A stretch of 64,000 nt of DNA from NCBI GenBank assembly GCA_027030245.1, contig JALVFE010000017.1, forward strand, positions 24,120-88,119. The letters are read 5' to 3'. Positions 8,655-18,158 of the stretch are shown in pieces (positions within the stretch are counted from its first letter, which is position 1; each line of letters begins with the position of its first letter). The notes under the pieces are model-generated. The model was not told where the DNA came from and made no database searches. It saw nothing but the letters and a program-made list of their open reading frames with translations. The translations under genes and the position numbers were made by a program. The stretch comes from Melioribacteraceae bacterium (GTDB lineage: Bacteria > Bacteroidota > Ignavibacteria > Ignavibacteriales > Melioribacteraceae).

Positions 8655-11435
8655 ATGGAAGCTAAGCGAAGAAAATATTCAAAAGATAAAATTTTAATAA
8701 AGGGCGCAAGGGAACACAACCTAAAAAACCTCGATGTTGAAATACCCAAAAACAGCCTTGTTGTTTTTACCGGTGTAAGCGGAAGCGGTAAATCATCCCT
8801 TGTTTTCGATACACTTTATGCCGAAGGTCAGCGCAGATTTGTGGAAAGTCTTTCGTCCTACGCCCGTCAATTTCTCGAAAGGATGAACAAACCCGATGTG
8901 GATTACATATCCGGAATTTCTCCCGCCGTTGCGATAGAACAAAAAGCGGGAGTAAAAAATCCGCGTTCAACCGTTGGCACAACTACTGAAATTTACGATT
9001 ACCTCCGGTTGCTTTTTGCCCGCATAGGTAAAACAATTTGTTTTAATTGCGGAAAAGAAGTAACAAAAGACACGGTCGGTACGATTTCCGAATTCCTGGA
9101 AAAATTTGAAGAAGGCAGAAAATTTTATCTCGGTTTTCCAATCCACGCACATCCCGATAGAACAATTGAGGAAGAGCTTTCATTACTAAAGCAAAGAGGA
9201 TTTTTCAGGATATTTTATAAAGGTAAATTAATTAATTTAAACGAACCGGAAGATATTCCAGAAAAGAAAGAAGAAATAACTGTTATAGTTGACCGTTTCA
9301 AAATTCATAAAGAGCGCGTCAGGGAAACCCTTGCCGATTCGATAGAAACAACATTCAAAGAAGGAGAAGGTAAAGTAAGGATAATAGATTTTGAAACTAG
9401 CGAGCAATATGATTTTACAAATTCTTACGAATGTTGCGGAATAAAATACGAAGAGCCCGAACCGAGATTTTTTTCGTTCAATAATCCTTTCGGCGCTTGC
9501 CCGGTTTGCCAAGGTTTCGGAAGGACAATTGGTTACGATATGAACCTTGTTGTGCCTAATCCCAATTTATCTATATTGGAAGGTGCAATCGCACCATGGC
9601 GAACCGTGAAGTTTAGCAAATATCTACGGGATTTAATAAGAGTCGCAAAAAACAAAAAAATACCGCTCGATGTTCCCTTTAAAAAATTAACGGAAGAACA
9701 AGTAAAATTAATTAAAGAAGGCTTTGACGGTTTTGCCGGTATCGACGGTTATTTTGCAAAACTAGAACAAAAAACTTACAAAATGCATATCCGTATTTTG
9801 CTGAGTAAATACAGAGGGTATACAACTTGTTCGGCTTGTAAAGGTTCGCGGTTAAGACGGGAAGCCCTGCAGGTGAAAATTAACGGTAAGTCGATTCATG
9901 ATATTGTGAAATTATCCATTGAAGATGCCCGGGAATTTTTTAATAACATTAAATTGACAGAGTACGAACTGGAAATTGGGAGTAATATTTTAAAAGAAAT
10001 ACGGAACCGTTTAAACTTTTTATATAACGTGGGATTGGGATATTTAACACTCGACCGTTTAAGCAACACGCTCTCCGGCGGAGAATCCCAAAGGATTAAT
10101 CTCGCAACATCGCTGGGCGCGGCATTAATCGGCACGCTTTACGTTCTGGACGAACCGAGTATCGGACTTCACCCGCGGGATAACAGCAGACTGATAAAAA
10201 TATTGAAATCGCTACGTGACTTAGGTAATACCGTTGTGGTTGTTGAACACGATGCCGAAATGATTAGGGAAGCCGATATGATTTTTGATATGGGTCCCGC
10301 CGCGGGAATAAACGGCGGTGAAATAATCGCTTCGGGAACTATTGCGGATATTTTACAATCAGAAAATTCGTTAACGGGTAAATACCTTTCCGGCAAAATG
10401 GAAATTCCGGTTCCGGAAAAACGGAACACAAAAAAAACCAAATCCATTTTAATCAATGGCGCTCGCGAACATAATCTAAAAAATATCGACGTTGAATTTC
10501 CGCTTAACAAGTTTGTGGTGGTAACCGGGGTTAGCGGTTCGGGCAAAAGCACTTTGGTTCATGATATTCTCTACGGCGGAATTGCAAAGAATATGGGACT
10601 AGCGCCCAAGCGTGTCGGTAAATACGATTCAATAGACGGAATAAAATATATTTCCGATGTTGAAATTGTTGACCAATCGCCTATAGGTAAATCCCCGCGT
10701 TCCAATCCTATTAGTTACGTCAAAGGCTTCGAAGCAATCAGGGAACTGTTTGCTTCCACTCCGCAGGCTAGAATGAAAGGATACAGACCCGGTTACTTTT
10801 CTTTTAACGTTCCCGGTGGAAGATGCGAAACTTGTCAAGGCGAAGGTTATGTAAAAATCGAAATGCAATTTTTAGCCGACCTGTATTTGGAATGCGAAGA
10901 TTGTAACGGAACAAGATACAAAAAGGAAACACGCGAGATAACTTACCGCGGTAAAAACATCGTGGATGTTTTAAATTTAACGGTGGACGAAGCAATCGAA
11001 TTTTTCGACAATAACCCGAATGTTTTGAAATATTTGCAAGTACTAGCCGATGTGGGACTCGGTTACATTAAACTCGGGCAACCTTCCAATACGCTTTCCG
11101 GCGGCGAAGCCCAAAGGATTAAACTCGCAAAACATTTAATTGCTAAAAAGAAAAAGAAAAACACATTATTTATTTTCGACGAGCCGACTACCGGCTTGCA
11201 TTTCGACGATATAAAAAAATTGCTTAAAAGCTTTAACGCATTGCTGGAAACGGGTAATTCTCTGGTAATAATCGAACATAATTTGGATGTTATAAAATGC
11301 GCCGATTATATAATCGATTTGGGACCCGAAGCGGGTGATAAAGGCGGTAGAATTGTAGCTACCGGCACACCCGAAGAAATAGCCCGAAATAAAAAATCGA
11401 TTACCGGTAAATATTTGCGGAAGGTATTAAATTAA
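8655..11435 (+). CDS. uvrA: UvrABC system protein A (excinuclease ATPase)
   Basis: The damage-recognition ATPase of nucleotide excision repair, 926 residues against about 940 in E. coli. Both ABC modules are complete: Walker A GVSGSGKSS near residue 40 and GVSGSGKST near 625, signatures LSGGESQRI and LSGGEAQRI, and Walker B LYVLDEPSIGLHP and LFIFDEPTTGLHF. Zinc-binding cysteine motifs appear at CFNCG, CPVCQGFG...CSACKGSR and CETCQGEG...CEDCNGTR. It stands alone between two operons, 182 bases after mlaD, and overlaps the end of the convergent glycosidase gene by 4 bases. Confidence 0.98.
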   Translation: MEAKRRKYSKDKILIKGAREHNLKNLDVEIPKNSLVVFTGVSGSGKSSLVFDTLYAEGQRRFVESLSSYARQFLERMNKPDVDYISGISPAVAIEQKAGVKNPRSTVGTTTEIYDYLRLLFARIGKTICFNCGKEVTKDTVGTISEFLEKFEEGRKFYLGFPIHAHPDRTIEEELSLLKQRGFFRIFYKGKLINLNEPEDIPEKKEEITVIVDRFKIHKERVRETLADSIETTFKEGEGKVRIIDFETSEQYDFTNSYECCGIKYEEPEPRFFSFNNPFGACPVCQGFGRTIGYDMNLVVPNPNLSILEGAIAPWRTVKFSKYLRDLIRVAKNKKIPLDVPFKKLTEEQVKLIKEGFDGFAGIDGYFAKLEQKTYKMHIRILLSKYRGYTTCSACKGSRLRREALQVKINGKSIHDIVKLSIEDAREFFNNIKLTEYELEIGSNILKEIRNRLNFLYNVGLGYLTLDRLSNTLSGGESQRINLATSLGAALIGTLYVLDEPSIGLHPRDNSRLIKILKSLRDLGNTVVVVEHDAEMIREADMIFDMGPAAGINGGEIIASGTIADILQSENSLTGKYLSGKMEIPVPEKRNTKKTKSILINGAREHNLKNIDVEFPLNKFVVVTGVSGSGKSTLVHDILYGGIAKNMGLAPKRVGKYDSIDGIKYISDVEIVDQSPIGKSPRSNPISYVKGFEAIRELFASTPQARMKGYRPGYFSFNVPGGRCETCQGEGYVKIEMQFLADLYLECEDCNGTRYKKETREITYRGKNIVDVLNLTVDEAIEFFDNNPNVLKYLQVLADVGLGYIKLGQPSNTLSGGEAQRIKLAKHLIAKKKKKNTLFIFDEPTTGLHFDDIKKLLKSFNALLETGNSLVIIEHNLDVIKCADYIIDLGPEAGDKGGRIVATGTPEEIARNKKSITGKYLRKVLN

Positions 11436-13075
11436 TTTTTAACTTTTAACAAAAATCTTTTTCCGTTCAGCTCAACCAAAATCTCATTAAATTTTTCCAT
11501 CGCTGAAATACGGTAAACGTTAATTCCCCTTTTCGCAATCGGTCTCTTAACCAAATTAAAATTACCGTTTGCTTTGGAAAATATTTTTATTTCTTCGTCT
11601 CGCGGCGACCTGACAATAATTTGATATTCATCCTTCGTTTTTAACATTAACGGTTTGCCTGCACCAAACGTAAATTTGCTTAACAAAGGATTGACAATTT
11701 TCACTTCGTTTACAAAACATTCCAACGGTTTCCAAAACCGGTTAAGCGGTTGAACCTTAACATAATAAACCGAACTGTTTAATAAATTTTTTCTAATCTC
11801 CACACTGTCAGTATTCCGGTTTAATAAATTCACAGATTCGAAGCCGGGTTTGACCCCATCTTGCAAGGAAATTAAAATTGCCCTCACATAATTTTTTACG
11901 CTGTCGGGAATTTCCCATTTTATACTGATTTTATTTTGTTTAATTCCCGCTCCGGTGAACCTAATAAATATTTTTTTATCAAGTTCAAATCCCGCTACAT
12001 TTCTTTGCGGTAAAGCAACTTCAGAATAATTCCGGAATTTCAAATCCTTAATATTTTCAAAACGGAAGAACGCCGCCCCGGAAATTCTTTTTCTGCGGGT
12101 TATTTTAATTATTTCATCAATCTGATTTTTAACATCATTTTTATAAGCAGCAATTCCGGCAATAAGATTCACTTCCCCTTTTATTTTCAACCATTCGTCA
12201 AGCACATCTTCAAATTTCGGTTGCTCTTGTAAATTCCAATAGATTTGCGGAACCAGGTAATCCACTATTCCCCTCTTTGCCCATTCCTCCGCATCCTGGT
12301 AAACCTCGCCGTAGCCTTCCATTCCTCTAAACTTTTCCGAATTTTTATTTATACCAACCGGTGTAACACCCACTTCAACAAAGGGCTTTATTTTTTTTAC
12401 TTCATAAAATATTTCCTCGAGAAGTTTTGTGATGTTTTGCCTTTTTATTTCAGCCGTTGATTTGTTCACGCCGTATTTTTCCCAATTCGTTATACTGTTT
12501 GAATACCTTAAGAAATCAAGGTGAACGCCGTCAACATCATAATTCCGGACCAACTCACTTATAAGTTTAACAACATAATTCCGGGCTTCCGGCAATGCAG
12601 GATTCATCCAATATGAAGTAACACCTTCTTCTTCCGTTTTGTAAAGCCAGGCGGGATGTTTGTTCAACAAATGCTTTTGCGAAACCGGTTTCTTTTTAAA
12701 CCGGGAGCTGAAAACCTTCAACACATTCACCCAAGCATGTATTTCCAAATTTCTTTCGCGGGCAAGTTTAACAGCATATTGAAGCGGGTCGAACTTTTGT
12801 TCCAGATTGTTTCGGGTTAAAAAGGGTGAATAATCTTCGTAGGAAGAGCGGAACATTACATATCCGTTCCCTCTTACTTGAAAGTAAACCGTATTAAGAT
12901 TTTTCGCTTTAACCGAATCGAAAATTTCACGGAGAGAGACTTTTTGCCGGGTGGAATCCAAACTGCGTGGCCAATCCAATCCGTAATTTGTGGCAATCCA
13001 TACCGCTCTTGTTTCGTAATTAATTTGAGCTATCAGCGGAATGCTAATGAAAATAAAGATTAAGAAAGATTTCAT
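11432..13075 (-). CDS. Glycosyl hydrolase-like 10 (GHL10/DUF187) family secreted protein
   Basis: A signal peptide (KSFLIFIFISIPLIAQ) is followed by a TIM-barrel domain of the GHL10 family: TRAVWIATNYGLDWP, NLNTVYFQVRGNGYVMF, VDGVHLDFLRYS and YLVPQIYWNLQ, covering about residues 20-330. Such proteins are presumed glycoside hydrolases acting on cell-envelope or extracellular glycans. The C-terminal 200 residues look like beta-sandwich (FN3-like) modules. The ATG at 13075 leaves a clean signal peptide and avoids overlap with aroB; the in-frame codon at 13102 would add nine polar residues. It sits 4 bases downstream of aroB. Confidence 0.85.
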   Translation of the reverse strand: MKSFLIFIFISIPLIAQINYETRAVWIATNYGLDWPRSLDSTRQKVSLREIFDSVKAKNLNTVYFQVRGNGYVMFRSSYEDYSPFLTRNNLEQKFDPLQYAVKLARERNLEIHAWVNVLKVFSSRFKKKPVSQKHLLNKHPAWLYKTEEEGVTSYWMNPALPEARNYVVKLISELVRNYDVDGVHLDFLRYSNSITNWEKYGVNKSTAEIKRQNITKLLEEIFYEVKKIKPFVEVGVTPVGINKNSEKFRGMEGYGEVYQDAEEWAKRGIVDYLVPQIYWNLQEQPKFEDVLDEWLKIKGEVNLIAGIAAYKNDVKNQIDEIIKITRRKRISGAAFFRFENIKDLKFRNYSEVALPQRNVAGFELDKKIFIRFTGAGIKQNKISIKWEIPDSVKNYVRAILISLQDGVKPGFESVNLLNRNTDSVEIRKNLLNSSVYYVKVQPLNRFWKPLECFVNEVKIVNPLLSKFTFGAGKPLMLKTKDEYQIIVRSPRDEEIKIFSKANGNFNLVKRPIAKRGINVYRISAMEKFNEILVELNGKRFLLKVKN

Positions 13076-13079
13076 ATCT

Positions 13080-14171
13080 CTAAACGAAAAACTCCGAACC
13101 ACTTCTCATAGCTTTCAAGACTTGTTGTTTCTCCGCTTCCACATCCAATAAAATATTCCCGAAATCTTTCAGCAACACAAACCGGATTTTATTCAACCGG
13201 TTCTTTTTATCAATATGCATTGCTTTATAAAGCCGGTTAAAATCGGGCGAAGGCAATGAAATATAATTGCGGAACTTGTCAAGTAACTTTAAATATTCGC
13301 GTAATTGATTTTCGCTTATCAAATTTAATTCAGCGGAAAGATAAAAAGACATAGCTAAACCCGCAACAACAGCTTGCCCGTGTTTTATTTTATGTTTATA
13401 AACCGATTCGATTGCATGCGCGAAAGTATGCCCGAGATTTAATACTTTTCTCAATCCGCTTTCCTTTTCGTCCTCTTCAACGACGCACCTTTTGTAGTTA
13501 ACGGATTCCGAAATCACTTTGTTCAGAACGGCATTATTCAGATTGATAATTTTATCGAAGTTTCGCAGAAAGTAATCGTAAAATGTTTTATTTGTTAAGA
13601 ATGAGTATTTGGCAATTTCTCCCATTCCGCAAATTATTTCTTCTCTGTTTAATGTGCGAAGAAAATTCAAATCACAAAAGACCGCCCGCGGTTGGTGAAA
13701 AGCTCCGATAATATTTTTTGCCGTATCGAGATTAATTCCGGTTTTTCCGCCGACCGAACTATCAACCATTGCCAAAAGCGTAGTGGGAATTTGGATATAA
13801 TCGACTCCGCGCATGTAAGTAGCAGCGGCAAATCCCGTAACATCTCCTATTATACCACCGCCAAGCGCAATAACCAAGCAATCCCTTCCGCAATTTGCTC
13901 TCATCATTTTACGGTGTATCCGGGTCAATGTATCGTAAGTTTTATTTTTTTCGGTTGCGGAAATTAATATTTTACTCTTTTTATTTTTAATTTTTGAAAA
14001 TAACCCGTCGATTATACCGGAATTGAGCTTGTACATTTTTTTATCGATAACAAAAAATAATTGTCTCTCAGGGAAATCGGACTTTAGCTTTGCCGGAAAA
14101 TGATTAAATACGTTTTTCCCGATTACCACTTCGTACGGCTTCGGTTTAACATTTACGGAAACTTTATTCAT
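13080..14171 (-). CDS. aroB: 3-dehydroquinate synthase
   Basis: The second step of the shikimate pathway, converting DAHP to 3-dehydroquinate with NAD+ and Zn2+. The NAD-binding and active-site blocks are clear: ALGGGIIGDVTGFAAATYMRG, PTTLLAMVDSSVGGKTG, and the zinc ligands in GMGEIAKY, LNLGHTFAHAIE and KHGQAV. At 363 residues it has the usual length. Its start overlaps the end of aroK by 8 bases, so the two shikimate genes are translationally coupled. Confidence 0.96.
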   Translation of the reverse strand: MNKVSVNVKPKPYEVVIGKNVFNHFPAKLKSDFPERQLFFVIDKKMYKLNSGIIDGLFSKIKNKKSKILISATEKNKTYDTLTRIHRKMMRANCGRDCLVIALGGGIIGDVTGFAAATYMRGVDYIQIPTTLLAMVDSSVGGKTGINLDTAKNIIGAFHQPRAVFCDLNFLRTLNREEIICGMGEIAKYSFLTNKTFYDYFLRNFDKIINLNNAVLNKVISESVNYKRCVVEEDEKESGLRKVLNLGHTFAHAIESVYKHKIKHGQAVVAGLAMSFYLSAELNLISENQLREYLKLLDKFRNYISLPSPDFNRLYKAMHIDKKNRLNKIRFVLLKDFGNILLDVEAEKQQVLKAMRSGSEFFV

Positions 14172-14706
14172 AAATAAATCTCTTAATTAATTTTGCTAAT
14201 TTATCAACTGTAATTCCAACCGGTCTGTTATCCGTATCCAAAATTATATCGGCTTTGTTGTAATATTTTTCTCTTTTTTCAAGTAAATCGTTTATTCGCT
14301 TTATAAAATCTTCGGGAGCGCTTTCCCCTAAAACCAAATCTCTGAAAAGCGGGCGGTCAATTTTGTTTTTAATTCTTTTATAAATCATCTCGGGCGTTGC
14401 CCTCAAGTAAATTATTTTGCCGGTTTTTTGCATCAACTCAATATTTTTTTCCGAAGCAATGGTTCCACCGCCCAAAGCTATTATTACTTCATCAAGTTGT
14501 GAATACTTTCGTAAAAATTCATTTTCTATTTGTCTGAATTTTTCTTCCCCGAGTTCGTTAAAGATTTCAACGATAGTTTTGCCGTATTCTTCTTCAATCG
14601 ATTTATCAAGATCGTAAAAATCCCATCCCAAAACATTTGCAAGAATGGGACCGATTGTACTTTTTCCGCTCGTCATAAATCCGGTTATGTAAAATCGTTT
14701 TGTCAT
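14164..14706 (-). CDS. aroK: Shikimate kinase
   Basis: Phosphorylates shikimate with ATP. The P-loop GFMTSGKST is near residue 9, the substrate Asp pair is in DLDKSIEEEYG, the shikimate-binding Gly-rich loop is ALGGGTIAS, and the lid region contains RPLF. Its 180 residues fit the family. It is first in the aroK-aroB pair, with the glycosidase after them. Confidence 0.95.
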   Translation of the reverse strand: MTKRFYITGFMTSGKSTIGPILANVLGWDFYDLDKSIEEEYGKTIVEIFNELGEEKFRQIENEFLRKYSQLDEVIIALGGGTIASEKNIELMQKTGKIIYLRATPEMIYKRIKNKIDRPLFRDLVLGESAPEDFIKRINDLLEKREKYYNKADIILDTDNRPVGITVDKLAKLIKRFIYE

Positions 14707-14761
14707 TCTATAATTTAATGCATTGAAAATTCAAAAAGTTGTTCGGAATATATAAAATTAT

Positions 14762-15490
14762 TCAGAAAGGTAAATCGAAATTAAAGGCAAAACCGAGCGT
14801 GAACGTAACGCCGTTAATGTTTATGCGGGTATCAAAATCGGATAGGTCGACTTTATAAAGTTGACCGTTGTAGTTTACTATTTCTTTGGAATATCTGCTT
14901 GTTACCACTACTTCGGGATCTCGGAATCTCATTTCGAAACGGGAAGAAAAATAATCCGTTATCATATAATCGGCGCCTACCAAAACTTGAATTCCGTATG
15001 CAAATTTCTGTTTAACTTTTATCAGCCTCGCATCACCGAAATTCCGGACATGTTTCCCTAAGTAATAACCGAAACCACCGCCCATAAAAAATTTAAAATC
15101 ATCTGTAGAGAACGGTAAATAATAATATCCCGAAAGTTCAACCGGTATCACTTCAAATCCGTCATCAACAATAAATCTAGGATCCGTAAGATTTCTACCC
15201 AATTCTGTTTTTTTAATAAACTCAACCCTTAGCCCGATTAATATCGATTCGGAAATTTTATAACGGACTTCCCCGGCATAACTAAAAATATCGTGAAAAG
15301 GTACATTCGATTCTTTGAGAATTACACTTGTAGAATTAGGAAATAAAAACATTTTTCCGACGTTCGTATAACTATAAGATGCGGAAACGGAAAAATCCCG
15401 GATTCCGTTTTGAGAATAAACATGACTATATGACAAAAGAATAATCAAAAAAATAATGAATCTTTTATTGTTTTTATTTTTTTTCGACAT
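14762..15490 (-). CDS. Outer-membrane beta-barrel protein, function unknown
   Basis: A 242-residue protein with an N-terminal signal peptide (IIFLIILLSYSHVYSQ). Amphipathic beta strands typical of small OmpA/OmpW-like barrels follow, ending in a C-terminal strand VTFLGFAFNFDLPF-like with a terminal aromatic. I do not recognise the family. It lies 55 bases upstream of aroK on the same strand and 124 bases after the foldase gene, beyond that gene's terminator, so it probably has its own promoter. Confidence 0.7.
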   Translation of the reverse strand: MSKKNKNNKRFIIFLIILLSYSHVYSQNGIRDFSVSASYSYTNVGKMFLFPNSTSVILKESNVPFHDIFSYAGEVRYKISESILIGLRVEFIKKTELGRNLTDPRFIVDDGFEVIPVELSGYYYLPFSTDDFKFFMGGGFGYYLGKHVRNFGDARLIKVKQKFAYGIQVLVGADYMITDYFSSRFEMRFRDPEVVVTSRYSKEIVNYNGQLYKVDLSDFDTRININGVTFTLGFAFNFDLPF

Positions 15491-15565
15491 TAAACATTAA
15501 CCGGTTTTGCGTGAATGCGTTAATATATAAAAGAGAAACGTGAAATTCTATGCAGAAACAGATAT

Positions 15566-15592
15566 AAAAAAACCCCTCGGGCGGAGGGGTTT
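15566..15592 (-). terminator. Intrinsic terminator of the PpiD/SurA-like foldase gene
   Basis: An 8-bp perfect stem (AACCCCTC/GAGGGGTT on the + strand, loop GGGCG) is followed on the minus strand by a run of seven T. It lies about 20 bases past the foldase stop codon and separates it from the beta-barrel gene. This is the clearest intrinsic terminator in the window. Confidence 0.88.
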
Positions 15593-15613
15593 AATTTATT
15601 ACTTCGCAAAACT

Positions 15614-17707
15614 TTATCTATAAAACATATAACGGTTATCCACAATATCCGCTTCTTCTTTTAATTTTTTAATCCACTCGCTGAAAAAGCGGGCTTTCTT
15701 TTGCTTAAGTAAATTATCCCGTAAGAATTTCTTTTGAAGGGAATACATAGTAGAATCGAATTTCGTTCGCTGTGTAACTTTAATCAAGTAACTACCGATA
15801 TTACTTTTAATAGGGTCTGAAACTTTACCGATTTCTGCCGTTAAAGCATAATTGATAAATGCATAATCCCTGCCGACTCCGGGAATGGTACCCGTTGCCG
15901 TAAAGTCCTTAACGTTACTTACCCTCGCTTTCGGATAATATGTTTTAACCATGGTAACGTCTCCGTTATCACCGCCAATTTTTTTCTTGGCATCCGCAGC
16001 CATTTCGAGAGTTTTTTCTATTTTCTTTTCTTTTTTCAGCTTTCTCGAAATCTGGGTTTTTACTTCTTCCAATGGTTTATATCCGGCAGGTAAAATTTCG
16101 GAAATCATCGCAACAACATATCCGGCGGGAACTTTATAAACATCGCTAACGTCTCCCACACCGTTTTCAAAGGTGAATTTCAACAGTGCCTTGCTGTTTC
16201 CTATTCCCGGTATGGAACGGGCGTCTTCGGTAAAAGGTAAAGATTCAACCACTTTATATTTCATCAATTTTGCTTCGTTTTCAAAATCATTTTTTTGTGC
16301 AAGATAAGCAAAATCCTTTGCCGCATTATAAATTTCGTCAAGCGTAGTGGCTGAAGGTTTGATTTGATTTACTATTTTTTCAATTACATATTTATTATTT
16401 GTTCTTCCCGTAACCTTTATTACATGATAACCGAATTGAGTTCTAACAGGTTTTAAAATTTCTCCTATTCTGCCTTTGAACGCAACACGTTCGAATTCCG
16501 GTACCATCAACCCTTTTGAAAACCAACCCAAGTCACCGCCAAAACGCGATGTACCGTCATCCGATTTTTCACGGGCAAGCTCTTCGAAATTGGCACCCTT
16601 TTTAAGTTCATTATAAATTTCATAAATTTTCTTTTTTGCTTCGTCTTCATTATTATCTTTTACCTTAACTAAAATATGGGAAGCACGTACAACCGGTTCT
16701 TTGCTTTTAACTTTCTTGACCAAACGGTAAACAACATAACCTTCGTCGGTCAACACCGGACCAACAACCGTACCGGGTTTAGCTTTATACAACAAGTTTG
16801 CCGCTTCTTCCGGCAACTCATCTAATGCAACCGTTTGTTGCGCATAAGGTTTATCGGAATAAATTTCAACGTAAGTTTTGAATGTACCGGTATCGTTTTG
16901 CAATTTGGAAACTATTGCTTCCAAATTTTTTCTGATGTACATCGAATCATCCGCCGAAGGTTGTTTTTTGAAGAGGACGTATTTTAATTTTCTTCGTTCT
17001 TCTAATTTGTAATCCTCTTTATGCTCATCGTAATAATTTTGAATTTCGTCATCCGAAACGGAAACTAGGGAATCCGGAACAATTAAAAAGCTGAACAAAG
17101 CCCAATCGGCGCTAATTTTAATATTTTGATCGATAAATTTTCTTTTAATTTCACCTTCCGAAACAATGACCGAAGCTGCCAGATAATCTTGAAGTTTTTG
17201 TTGAAGCAATTGTTGACGTATTAAATTTTCCGCTTCAATCATTGCTTGTTTATTTTTCGGATCCATAATAGCGGCATCGTAAGCTTCGCGGTTGAAATTG
17301 CCTGTGGAATCTATGAAATATTGTTTCAATATTTGAGGCGGATTAGGTCCTTTAATCGCATCAACTATTTCCTGATCAGTAACTGTAATACCGTATTCTT
17401 TCATTTTCTCGTCAATCAGTTTTTGAGTTACCAACGCATCCCAAACTTGATCTCTAAAAGCGTCCATTTGGTCTTCGCTTATATCTTTTCCGGTCTGAGC
17501 AACTTGATTTTTCCGGTATTGTTCAACCATTTTGGCAAAATCTTGATAAGTTATCTCTTCACCGTTTATCTCTCCAACTATATTATTGTTGGCTCTAGCC
17601 AATGTTGTTATTTTAGAGTCGGACAAAACCATAAAAAGCACAAACAATCCGCCCACCGATAAAATAAACCAAGGAGCTAAACTCCGCATCTTAGCCATCA
17701 TACCCAT
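15614..17707 (-). CDS. PpiD/SurA-like peptidylprolyl isomerase
   Basis: An N-terminal membrane anchor (APWFILSVGGLFVLFMVLS, residues about 11-29) precedes a SurA_N-type chaperone region (GEINGEEITYQDFAKMVEQY). A parvulin rotamase domain follows around residues 340-435 (ASHILVKVKD...GGDLGWFSKG...FGYHVIKV), and then a second, degenerate rotamase-like region. The whole layout and the 697-residue length match PpiD-type periplasmic folding factors that help outer-membrane proteins mature. AGGAGG lies a few bases before the start. It is monocistronic, bounded by its own terminator and a divergent intergenic region. Confidence 0.9.
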   Translation of the reverse strand: MGMMAKMRSLAPWFILSVGGLFVLFMVLSDSKITTLARANNNIVGEINGEEITYQDFAKMVEQYRKNQVAQTGKDISEDQMDAFRDQVWDALVTQKLIDEKMKEYGITVTDQEIVDAIKGPNPPQILKQYFIDSTGNFNREAYDAAIMDPKNKQAMIEAENLIRQQLLQQKLQDYLAASVIVSEGEIKRKFIDQNIKISADWALFSFLIVPDSLVSVSDDEIQNYYDEHKEDYKLEERRKLKYVLFKKQPSADDSMYIRKNLEAIVSKLQNDTGTFKTYVEIYSDKPYAQQTVALDELPEEAANLLYKAKPGTVVGPVLTDEGYVVYRLVKKVKSKEPVVRASHILVKVKDNNEDEAKKKIYEIYNELKKGANFEELAREKSDDGTSRFGGDLGWFSKGLMVPEFERVAFKGRIGEILKPVRTQFGYHVIKVTGRTNNKYVIEKIVNQIKPSATTLDEIYNAAKDFAYLAQKNDFENEAKLMKYKVVESLPFTEDARSIPGIGNSKALLKFTFENGVGDVSDVYKVPAGYVVAMISEILPAGYKPLEEVKTQISRKLKKEKKIEKTLEMAADAKKKIGGDNGDVTMVKTYYPKARVSNVKDFTATGTIPGVGRDYAFINYALTAEIGKVSDPIKSNIGSYLIKVTQRTKFDSTMYSLQKKFLRDNLLKQKKARFFSEWIKKLKEEADIVDNRYMFYR

Positions 17708-17942
17708 ATTAAAACATTCCTCCTGTGTTACTTTATTTCTTTAAAAAGTTTAAGACTCTAAAATTAGACAGACAAAGCGTGAAAATCAATCTATTTTATA
17801 ATAAACATTACATTTGGGAATTTTGCGCGACCCGTAAAAACTTTCAATATTTATCATATTTAATTTGCAAGTATGTGTTCCGTTACTTAATTTTTAGTTC
17901 AATTTAGTGTTACCTTATGCAAAATTAAATAACGGTTTAATT

Positions 17943-18155
17943 ATGCCTTCAATAACTCACACCTGGTTACCTTTAATTTATCTGTACGGCGTCGGCGGAA
18001 TTTTCTTTTTAATCGGTATGATAATAATAAAGAAAAGCGGCGCACTTAATTTGCAAAGGAAACGGCACCGTTACTGGTACAGAGTTTTGATTCTCGGTTA
18101 CTTTTATTTTGTAGCCATTCATACTTTTTTCACACTAATCGCAATTTATTGGTGA
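17943..18155 (+). CDS. Small two-helix membrane protein upstream of a symporter
   Basis: A 70-residue protein with two hydrophobic segments (LIYLYGVGGIFFLIGMIII and VLILGYFYFVAIHTFFTLIAIYW) separated by a basic loop (KKSGALNLQRKRHRYWYR). The ATG at 17943 is preferred over a TTG at 17907, which would add a non-hydrophobic leader. Its stop is 3 bases before the symporter ATG, so the two are almost certainly co-translated. Small accessory subunits are known for some solute:sodium symporters. I do not recognise this one and infer a partner role only from position and topology. Confidence 0.7.
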   Translation: MPSITHTWLPLIYLYGVGGIFFLIGMIIIKKSGALNLQRKRHRYWYRVLILGYFYFVAIHTFFTLIAIYW

Positions 18156-18158
18156 TAT

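Noticed and set aside
10169..10552. 127-codon open frame antisense to uvrA
   Set aside because: It is the complement of highly conserved uvrA codons, with no ribosome site and no recognisable domain.
17725..17907. 60-codon open frame between the foldase and the small membrane protein
   Set aside because: Low-complexity AT-rich composition, no good ribosome site and no recognisable features; it more likely contains promoters for the divergent genes.
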